Shown here: positions 23,820 to 28,959 of the stretch, piece after piece
Layout: every line of letters starts with the position of its first letter
Numbering within the stretch: position 1 is the first letter of the stretch
Source of the DNA: an uncultured Sphingomonas sp.
GTDB taxonomy: Bacteria > Pseudomonadota > Alphaproteobacteria > Sphingomonadales > Sphingomonadaceae
Reading direction: 5' to 3'
Length of the DNA: 28,959 nt
Assembly: GCF_936927845.1 (NCBI RefSeq)
Contig: NZ_CAKZHV010000023.1
Span: 1-28,959 of the forward strand
Made by a program: the position numbers and the translations under genes
Notes under the pieces: generated by a model
The model's database searches: none
What the model saw: only the letters and a program-made list of their open reading frames with translations
Told to the model about the DNA's origin: nothing

Positions 23820-24229
23820 GGGGCGACAGCCCGATTGATCGAAAAGACGCCTTGGGCAGTCGCGATCAGGTGAGACGGATCTGTATCCCAGACTTCGGCG
23901 CGTACGAACGCACGGTGCTCGGTCGCGTCGTAGCAGTGAGCCCACGCCGTCGCGGGGCATCTCGCCTCGGCGGATCGCACATGGTCCACCTTCAGGTTAA
24001 GGGTGGAGATCGCCAGCCGTCTGCCCAATCGGGACATCACGGCAACGCCGCAGGCCTGATCGATGAGGCTCGTCAACACACCGGTCGCGAGCGCCTCCTC
24101 CTCGTCCGCCAGCTCCGCGTGCCAATCGACCCGGAGCGAACTGAGCCCGTCGCCGATCGAAACGAGCTCAAGGCCCAGCCGATTGCCCCACGGTATGTCG
24201 CCCGGTCGCAAGCTCAAGTCTCCAGCCAT
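23816..24229 (-). CDS. PaaI-type hotdog thioesterase (first of a coupled pair)
   Basis: A 137-residue hotdog protein starting at the ATG at 24229 (MAGDLSLRPGDIPWGNRLGLELVS), eight bases after GGAAGGGG-like sequence. The central helix is ALATGVLTSLIDQACGVAVM, carrying the Asp expected of PaaI-type enzymes but with ATG where HGG is usual, and then ISTLNLKVDHVRSAEARCPATAWAHC. Loss of the His-Gly-Gly turn suggests altered activity, possibly relying on its coupled partner for catalysis. It reads away from the MCE gene, sharing a 113-base divergent upstream region that contains a GGTTTAC-type motif. Confidence 0.85.
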   Translation of the reverse strand: MAGDLSLRPGDIPWGNRLGLELVSIGDGLSSLRVDWHAELADEEEALATGVLTSLIDQACGVAVMSRLGRRLAISTLNLKVDHVRSAEARCPATAWAHCYDATEHRAFVRAEVWDTDPSHLIATAQGVFSINRAVAP

Positions 24230-24290
24230 AAAACCCCTTCCTGCCCAGACGATTCCTGTTCCCCGCCGCGCCCATAAGCCAACCATGCGA

Positions 24291-24313
24291 AAACGGTACG
24301 GTTTACTTACTAG
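24291..24313 (+). promoter_or_regulatory. Putative TetR-type operator upstream of the MCE gene
   Basis: AAACGGTACGGTTT (24291-24304) is a 14-bp palindrome with one mismatched pair, extended by ACTTACTAG. It sits 30-50 bases before the MCE start in the divergent spacer. Similar sequence occurs upstream of the efflux operon and of the sigma-factor gene. TetR repressors bind such short palindromes, and a TetR gene lies two genes downstream in the same apparent unit. Confidence 0.5.
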
Positions 24314-24342
24314 GGTTCCCGCTTTAATGGCTGCTGCCTGCG

Positions 24343-25287
24343 ATGGAAACGCGATCCAACAAATTCCTTGTGCTCGCGGTCACCGGCCTTCTGCTGAGCA
24401 CGCTTCTCGTCTTCACCCTTTGGCTTTTCGATGCGCGAAGTGGAGACGGAAACCCGTATCTCATCCGTTTCACCGGGAGCGTCGCCGGCCTGGAAAAGGG
24501 ATCACCAGTGACGTTCTCGGGCGTCCCGGCGGGCCATGTCACGTCCATACGGTTTGACGGCGCTGATCCCTCAGCGGTTCTCGTCACCATCAGCCTCGAA
24601 CCGGGAACCCCCATCGTCACAGGTGTCAAGGCAACGATCGCGCGATCCGCACTGGCAGGGACGGCCAACATCAGTCTCGACGGCGCAAAGTCCGGTGCAT
24701 CCCCGATTGTCACGACGAGGGACGGTGAGCTTCCCATCATCCCCGCCAAGGAGGGTGGGCTTCTTGGCGGGGGAGGGGATCCAGTCGCGCTCGTGGACAA
24801 GATCAGCCGAACTGTGGACTCAGTTTCGCGCAACCTTGATGCCGCACAACAGCAGCGGGCCAGCGATCGGCTGGCGGCGCTCGCGGAGAGTTCCGCAGGC
24901 TGGGCAGACAAGGCTGGAGCGGCATCTGACGCGCTTACCGGCGCCCGCGGGCGTGTCGTGGCCCTGGGGGACGCCTTGCAGCGATCCGGCGAAAGCGCCG
25001 AACGGTTGGAGAGCGCTGTGGTAGAAAGCCGCGCAACCGTCCTCGCCAGGGCGAACCGTGCGTTGCTGAATGCCCGTGGCGGAGCCGTGCGTCTCACGGC
25101 TCGCGTCGAGGCTGTTCGACCCACGATCCGCAGCGCGACCGCGAAACAGGCCCAACTGCGTGAAACCGTTCGTTCAGCAAGGAAGAAGGCAGGCGCTGTC
25201 AGAGATACGGCCGTTCGCCTCGATCAGGAAGGGCTGGGTGTGGGTGCACCGTCCCTCCCGACCTACAAGCCGGGGTCGCGGCAGTGA
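24343..25287 (+). CDS. MCE/MlaD-family lipid-transport protein
   Basis: A 314-residue protein with one N-terminal membrane anchor (LVLAVTGLLLSTLLVFTLWLF, about 9-29) and a single MCE domain (about 36-115): NPYLIRFTGSVAGLEKGSPVTFSGVPAGHVTSI, then ATIARSALAGTANISLDGA. The rest (about 150-300) is an Ala-, Arg- and Ser-rich, coiled-coil-like helix that in relatives forms a trans-periplasmic needle or tube. MCE proteins bind lipid beside an MlaE/MlaF ABC transporter, but no permease or ATPase gene is in this window, so this is an orphan subunit here. A TetR regulator and an ABC1 kinase-like gene follow on the same strand. Confidence 0.88.
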   Translation: METRSNKFLVLAVTGLLLSTLLVFTLWLFDARSGDGNPYLIRFTGSVAGLEKGSPVTFSGVPAGHVTSIRFDGADPSAVLVTISLEPGTPIVTGVKATIARSALAGTANISLDGAKSGASPIVTTRDGELPIIPAKEGGLLGGGGDPVALVDKISRTVDSVSRNLDAAQQQRASDRLAALAESSAGWADKAGAASDALTGARGRVVALGDALQRSGESAERLESAVVESRATVLARANRALLNARGGAVRLTARVEAVRPTIRSATAKQAQLRETVRSARKKAGAVRDTAVRLDQEGLGVGAPSLPTYKPGSRQ

Positions 25288-25411
25288 TCGACCGCGACAC
25301 GATAGGACAACTCTGGTCGGAGAGCGGGCTGGCAGGCGAGGAACCGACCGTCCCGGCGTGATCCTCGTCAACGGGTCCGGATCGCGCTACCCTCGCTCCA
25401 GGAGAACGAGA

Positions 25412-26089
25412 TTGAGCGATGACGAGAAGAAGAGCCGGCGCCCAGGGAAGATGGGCAGACCGACGACCGAGGACGCGCTCCGACTGACTTCGCATATCCT
25501 CAAGAGCGCCCGCGAGCTGTTTTTCCAGCACGGATTCGACGGCGCCAGTGCCGACATGATCGCCGAACAGGCGCGCATCTCCAAGCGAACCCTGTACGCC
25601 CGGTTCGGCAGCAAGGCTCGCGTGTTCGAGGCGGTCATCCTGGACGAGATCGACACGCAGCTGCGCGCGCTCGAACCCTCCGGCAGCGACGAACCCGACA
25701 TCGGGTCGCGACTTCGCGTCATCGCCGATCGCCTGCTTGAGTGGCTCCTTACCCCTCGGATCGCCTCCATGGAGCGCGTCGTCATTGCCCAAGCGGTGCG
25801 TTTTCCTGCACTCGCGGCGAACATCCACGACTTCGGCTATCAGCGGGCTGTCAAGTGGGTGGCCTCCATCCTCGCCCATGCCGATGCCAAGGGCGAGCTG
25901 TCGCTGGCGGACCCGGTGTTCGCTGCCGAGCAGTTCGTCACGCTCGTCGTCGTCGCGCCCATGCGCCGCGCGGCGCTCGGGCTGTCTCCTCCCGCGTACG
26001 ACGATGCAGCTCGCGAACGTATCTTGCGCGTGATTGATCTGTTTATCGACGGCTGCCGTCCGCGGCACGTCGACAAAGGGGCCATGTGA
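25412..26089 (+). CDS. TetR/AcrR-family transcriptional regulator
   Basis: A 225-residue repressor. After a basic tail, the DNA-binding domain reads ILKSARELFFQHGFDGASADMIAEQARISKRTLYARFGSKARVFEAVI (about 30-78), a canonical TetR HTH. The C-terminal ligand domain has ERVVIAQAVRFPALAANIHDFG. I chose TTG at 25412, seven bases after GGAG, as start; it gives MSDDEKKSRRPGKMGRP. A later ATG (MGRPTTEDALR) is the alternative. Its stop overlaps the next start (TGATG), so it is co-translated with the ABC1 gene. It is the best candidate reader of the GGTTTAC-type motifs at 10720, 24291 and 27806. Confidence 0.9.
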   Translation: MSDDEKKSRRPGKMGRPTTEDALRLTSHILKSARELFFQHGFDGASADMIAEQARISKRTLYARFGSKARVFEAVILDEIDTQLRALEPSGSDEPDIGSRLRVIADRLLEWLLTPRIASMERVVIAQAVRFPALAANIHDFGYQRAVKWVASILAHADAKGELSLADPVFAAEQFVTLVVVAPMRRAALGLSPPAYDDAARERILRVIDLFIDGCRPRHVDKGAM

Positions 26090-27687
26090 TGCTCGTCAAA
26101 AACGACGAGCCTCAGCTCGGTGAGCGCGCGCGCCTTGCCGAACTTATTCAAATCATGGGCCGCCACGGGCTGAACGGCTTGGCCGCTCGCCTGGGTCTGC
26201 TGCCAGGTCGCTCGGAGCAGCCGGCAGACGTCGGTACGCCCGAGCGGGTCGTCGCGCTGCTGCGGGACCTTGGACCTGTCGCGGTGAAGCTGGGGCAGGT
26301 GCTCGCGACCCGTGAAGACCTGCTAGGGCCGGAATGGGTGCGTGCGCTGTCAACGCTGCAGGATCGCGTGACACCGCTGCCGTTCGAGGTGCTGGAGCCG
26401 ACGATTCTGGCTGCGCTCGGCTCCCCGATCGAGGATGTGTTCGCGCGGTTCGACCGCGAGCCGATCGCCGCGGCCTCGATCGCACAGGTTCATGCTGCCA
26501 CCCTGCGCGACGGAACCGAGGTCGTGGTCAAGGTACGCCGGCCGGGAATCGCGGAACGCGTCGATGCCGATCTGCGGCTCATCCGCCGCATCGCGCGGCT
26601 TGCGGCTAGGCACTCACCGGAGGTCCGCCGCCTCAAGCCAGACGAACTGCTCCGGTTTTTCGCGGAGAGCCTCTCGCAAGAGATGGACCTCAGTGCCGAG
26701 GCGGCAGCCTGCGAGAGCATCGGCGCCTTTCTGCAGCCGCTCGGAGTTCGTACGCCGGCCTTTTACTGGGATCAGGTCGGCCGCCGAATCAACGTGCAGG
26801 AACGGCTCAACGGCATGCCGGTCCGCGCCATTCTCGACGGGGCGGGGGAGGGCGGTGCGGACGTCGCCGGCAGATATGCCGATGCGGTGCTCCGGATGAT
26901 CATCTTCAACGGCCGGTTCCATGCGGACCCGCACCCCGGCAACGTCTTTGTCCTGGCCAACGGGTCGTTGGCGTTCATCGACTTCGGCGCGGTCGGCGTG
27001 CTCAGCCCCGCCCGGAGGAACGAGGTGGTCACGCTCGTCCTTGCCATCGCTGGCGAGGACACGCGATCGGTGACGGATGTGCTGCTGCAATGGTCGGGCG
27101 AGACCGACGTCGATCGCCAGGCTCTGACGCGGGACCTCGACGCGCTGATCGGGCAGTTCCGCGGCGCGGTGCTCCAGCAGATCGAGCTTGCCGACATCTT
27201 CGGACGTGTTTTTGCTCTGCTACGAACGTACCGGCTAGCGCTGCCGCCCGATCTCGCCCTGCTTCTGCGAACCCTGCTGATCGCGGAAGGCTTTGTGCGA
27301 CGGCTCGATCCCGGCTTCGACATTGCGGCACGAGCCGCACCGATCGCGCGCGAACTGCTGCGGGAGCGGATCGGGCCGGCTGGCCTCAAGCGGGGCGGAC
27401 GCCGGCTGGCGACGAGCCTTGGCCGTCTGGCCGCGGCGTCGCCTGAGCTGGTGACTTTCGCCGAGCGGGTCGCGCGGTCGGGCGCGCTGCCGATCGAGTT
27501 GCAGGGAGGCGCGGCTCCCTCAGGGCCGGCTTCACCCCGTCGCGCCGATCCCAACATTCTGTCTGCCGGTCTGCTGGTCACCGGCGCGATCCTTCAGCGC
27601 GACCATGATATCATCGGCGCGATGCTGATGGCGTCCGCGGTGCTGCCCGCCGGCTTGGCTTGGTTCGCGAGTAGGTCGAGGCGCTGA
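26089..27687 (+). CDS. ABC1/AarF/UbiB-family kinase-like protein
   Basis: A 532-residue atypical kinase (a GTG at 26086 is an alternative start). It has the family-defining KxGQ motif (VAVKLGQVLATREDLL, Lys67-Gln70), the ATP-lysine strand VVVKVRRPGI, the catalytic loop FHADPHPGNVF (Asp280, Asn285) and the metal-binding FIDFG (Asp298). The C-terminus has two hydrophobic helices (about 488-528) as membrane anchor. UbiB/COQ8 proteins support ubiquinone synthesis or move lipids between membranes. This copy is not next to ubiE or ubiJ, and it is coupled to a TetR gene after an MCE lipid-binding gene, so a role in envelope lipid handling rather than quinone synthesis is plausible but unproven. Confidence 0.9.
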   Translation: MLVKNDEPQLGERARLAELIQIMGRHGLNGLAARLGLLPGRSEQPADVGTPERVVALLRDLGPVAVKLGQVLATREDLLGPEWVRALSTLQDRVTPLPFEVLEPTILAALGSPIEDVFARFDREPIAAASIAQVHAATLRDGTEVVVKVRRPGIAERVDADLRLIRRIARLAARHSPEVRRLKPDELLRFFAESLSQEMDLSAEAAACESIGAFLQPLGVRTPAFYWDQVGRRINVQERLNGMPVRAILDGAGEGGADVAGRYADAVLRMIIFNGRFHADPHPGNVFVLANGSLAFIDFGAVGVLSPARRNEVVTLVLAIAGEDTRSVTDVLLQWSGETDVDRQALTRDLDALIGQFRGAVLQQIELADIFGRVFALLRTYRLALPPDLALLLRTLLIAEGFVRRLDPGFDIAARAAPIARELLRERIGPAGLKRGGRRLATSLGRLAAASPELVTFAERVARSGALPIELQGGAAPSGPASPRRADPNILSAGLLVTGAILQRDHDIIGAMLMASAVLPAGLAWFASRSRR

Positions 27688-27778
27688 TGCCCTGTGGCCC
27701 AACCTCCCGCGTCCTCGGTTTCCGCCCATCATCCATTGCGCGCTTGTTCCGCCGCTAGGGTGTCATCGCCGAAGCTGT

Positions 27779-27803
27779 GGAACAACCCAAGGGAGGCGAC
27801 GTT
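27779..27803 (+). promoter_or_regulatory. EcfG-type promoter of the sigma-factor gene
   Basis: GGAAC (27779-27783) and CGTT (27800-27803) are separated by exactly 16 bases, a perfect match to the alphaproteobacterial EcfG consensus. It lies 65 bases before the GTG start of an EcfG-like sigma gene, implying autoactivation or control by another EcfG paralogue. Confidence 0.8.
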
Positions 27804-27805
27804 CT

Positions 27806-27826
27806 CTAATAAGTAAACCAGCCGGT
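27806..27826 (-). promoter_or_regulatory. GGTTTAC-type motif overlapping the EcfG promoter start region
   Basis: On the minus strand, GGTTTACTTATTAG (27819-27806) matches GGTTTACTTACTAG upstream of the MCE gene at 13 of 14 positions. It begins two bases after the EcfG -10 element, so a bound repressor would cover the transcription start. Confidence 0.4.
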
Positions 27827-27867
27827 GTATAAACGGCGGTCCGGTTCCATCGAATAAAGGTCGTTGC

Positions 27868-28545
27868 GTGTACGAGCATCTGGAACACCAACCGCATACA
27901 CCGCCTGAGGAGTGGTCGGATTTTGGTGCCGCACTTAGCGACCTGATGCCCAAGCTGGCGAGCTATGCGCGATCGCTGGCCCGGAACCCCGATGCTGCGC
28001 AGGATCTCGTTCAGGAAACCGTGCTGAAAGCCTGGCGCAGCCGCGCGTCTTTTGAGGCCGGTACAAATTTAAAGGCGTGGACATTCCGGATTCTTCGTAA
28101 CTCGTTTCTGTCGCAGGTTCGTCGTCGAGGTGCGGTACAGGCGAGCGAGACCGCCGAACTCGTCGATATTCCGGTGGCGTCAAATCAGGAGTCGGTCGTG
28201 ACGTTAGGCGATGTCCGCCGCTTGTGGCCGCGCCTGACGCCCGAGCAGCAGCGGTGCATCCAATTCGTAGGCATCGAGGGTCTGAGCTATGAGGAGATAG
28301 CCACGATCGAGCAGGTGCCTGTCGGCACGATCAAGAGCCGCGTGGTAAGAGGGAGGCAAATGCTGCGTGCGCTACTGGATAATGCGAATAGCGGTGTGGG
28401 GCACGGTTCGGAAGCGCAGGTTGTGACATCGAATACAGTTAGTCAGGCTGAACCGTCTACGATCGACGAGGTACACGAGAGACAGATCGAGCTGCTTCGT
28501 ATCTGGCGAAAAGAGCGCGCGGCTGCTCGCTATCTGGCAGGCTGA
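27868..28545 (+). CDS. EcfG-like ECF sigma factor (general stress response)
   Basis: A 225-residue ECF sigma factor. Region 2 (about 25-90) reads LMPKLASYARSLARNPDAAQDLVQETVLKAWRSRASFEAGTNLKAWTFRILRNSFLSQVRR, with the GTN-KAW-F-ILRN-F wording typical of EcfG/ECF15. Region 4 (about 125-180) reads LTPEQQRCIQFVGIEGLSYEEIATIEQVPVGTIKSRVVRGRQML. A C-terminal tail of about 45 residues follows that canonical EcfG proteins lack. The start is GTG at 27868, seven bases after AAAGG. No nepR anti-sigma or phyR gene is nearby, so this is probably an additional paralogue. It is preceded by its own EcfG-type promoter. Confidence 0.9.
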   Translation: MYEHLEHQPHTPPEEWSDFGAALSDLMPKLASYARSLARNPDAAQDLVQETVLKAWRSRASFEAGTNLKAWTFRILRNSFLSQVRRRGAVQASETAELVDIPVASNQESVVTLGDVRRLWPRLTPEQQRCIQFVGIEGLSYEEIATIEQVPVGTIKSRVVRGRQMLRALLDNANSGVGHGSEAQVVTSNTVSQAEPSTIDEVHERQIELLRIWRKERAAARYLAG

Positions 28546-28583
28546 AATCGGCCCGGTCGGTTCATCCCGGTCTGGTGGCGCCA

Positions 28584-28597
28584 ATCTGATATCAGAT
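28584..28597. repeat. Perfect 14-bp palindrome
   Basis: ATCTGATATCAGAT is its own reverse complement. It lies 39-52 bases after the sigma-factor stop, in a 141-base gap before the convergent remnant. It is probably a protein-binding site or chance; a 7-bp stem with no loop is a poor RNA hairpin. Confidence 0.35.
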
Positions 28598-28686
28598 CGA
28601 CCAGCAGTCGTCTTGCCGCTGGCGACAGCGCACAAAAGCACGAGGCGACCGCGGTTGGTCGAGCGGATTTAGCCTCATGGCCTGTC

Positions 28687-28891
28687 CTACCAGCCAGCAT
28701 CCTCCAGAGCATCATGCGCTACCTGGCTTCCGATCTGCTCCTCCTTCCACTTCTTGGCATCCAGGCGTTTCCCCGTCACCGCCACGGCAGCGTCGGAGCA
28801 GAGCCAGAGCAGCGGCGGCACCACGATCTCGGGTGACAGCAACCCGTGGCGTGCGCTGTCCGGCAATCCTTTCGGGGATCATGCCGGTCAT
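28687..28891 (-). pseudogene. 3-prime remnant of a short-chain dehydrogenase, frameshifted
   Basis: The minus-strand frame ending at 28687 reads LPDSARHGLLSPEIVVPPLLWLCSDAAVAVTGKRLDAKKW, matching the C-terminal end of SDR oxidoreductases (VPP-LWL-SDA--VTG-R). Upstream in this frame a stop occurs at once. The neighbouring frame supplies TGMIPE, and removing one A from the GAAAGG run near 28871 would join the two as MIPEGLPDSARHG. No NAD-binding or catalytic Tyr-Lys region precedes it within the window. An ATG at 28891 with AGGAGG upstream opens a 59-residue frame that runs out of register with the SDR sequence. Truncated and frameshifted, so a decayed gene or a sequence error. Confidence 0.5.
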
Positions 28892-28959
28892 CGTCGCTCC
28901 TCCTGTAAGCGTCCGGTCTTCTCCGCCTTGCTGACGAGGTGATGCGCAAGCCACAGGTG
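28888..28959 (-). CDS. 3-prime end of an unidentified gene (partial)
   Basis: From the window edge the minus strand is open for 23 codons (HLWLAHHLVSKAEKTGRLQEERR) and stops with a TGA overlapping the ATG at 28891. The ATGA overlap and the AGGAGG inside its last codons look like an operon junction. Too little remains to name the product. Confidence 0.4.
   Translation of the reverse strand, partial: HLWLAHHLVSKAEKTGRLQEERR

Noticed and set aside
24252..24275. GGAAC on the minus strand upstream of the hotdog pair as an EcfG promoter
   Set aside because: No CGTT-like -10 at a spacing of 16 or 17 bases.
1..28959. CRISPR array, tRNA or rRNA genes
   Set aside because: No regularly spaced direct repeats and no recognisable cloverleaf or rRNA sequence were seen on reading; weak or divergent RNA genes could escape manual inspection.

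Overview
The window reads as chromosome (or large replicon) of a GC-rich alphaproteobacterium, most likely a sphingomonad. Grounds: strong GC bias with long antisense shadow frames, ATGA/TGATG-coupled operons, an EcfG-type sigma factor with GGAAC-N16-CGTT promoters, NodT-type outer-membrane efflux protein, DUF4142 and DUF4403 proteins. The assignment to Sphingomonadaceae is inference from gene content, not from a marker gene.

Layout. (1) 1-4585 is the right-hand part of a Tn3-family transposon: tnpA (minus), a res-like spacer, tnpR (plus) and two passenger genes of unknown function, closed by a 38-bp terminal inverted repeat at 4548-4585. The transposon has cut a DUF4403 lipoprotein gene in two. 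tnpA itself stops resembling a transposase at base 82, where a second 38-bp Tn3-like end (45-82) begins, so one Tn3-family element appears nested in another. (2) 5350-5922 is a periplasmic DUF4142 protein behind a possible EcfG promoter. (3) 5981-10704 (minus) is a tightly coupled tripartite drug-efflux operon: membrane fusion protein, 14-TM pump, outer-membrane channel and a MarR regulator. (4) 11041-13134 (minus) and 13258-23382 (plus) form a divergent catabolic locus around a GntR/FCD regulator. The minus arm encodes an enoyl-CoA hydratase, a hotdog thioesterase and an NUDT19-like Nudix hydrolase. The plus arm encodes a nitronate-monooxygenase-like flavoprotein, a thiolase-fold protein lacking the catalytic Cys with its DUF35 partner, two unlike acyl-CoA dehydrogenases, an acyl-CoA synthetase, a Baeyer-Villiger monooxygenase and an alpha/beta hydrolase. 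Two coupled hotdog thioesterases (23388-24229, minus) follow. (5) 24343-27687 is an MCE/MlaD-like protein, a TetR regulator and an ABC1/UbiB-type kinase. (6) 27868-28545 is an EcfG-like ECF sigma factor with a textbook EcfG promoter. (7) The right edge holds a frameshifted 3-prime remnant of a short-chain dehydrogenase and the end of another minus-strand gene.

How it fits together. The 13-23 kb operon has the parts for degrading a cyclic ketone or polycyclic substrate: Baeyer-Villiger oxygenation, ester or lactone hydrolysis, CoA activation, dehydrogenation by a probable heteromeric dehydrogenase, hydration, and retro-aldol cleavage by a thiolase-fold/DUF35 pair as in steroid side-chain catabolism. 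The substrate cannot be read from the sequence. A shared motif around GGTTTAC upstream of the efflux operon, the MCE-TetR-ABC1 unit and the sigma-factor gene suggests one repressor, possibly the local TetR protein, ties efflux, envelope lipid handling and stress response together.
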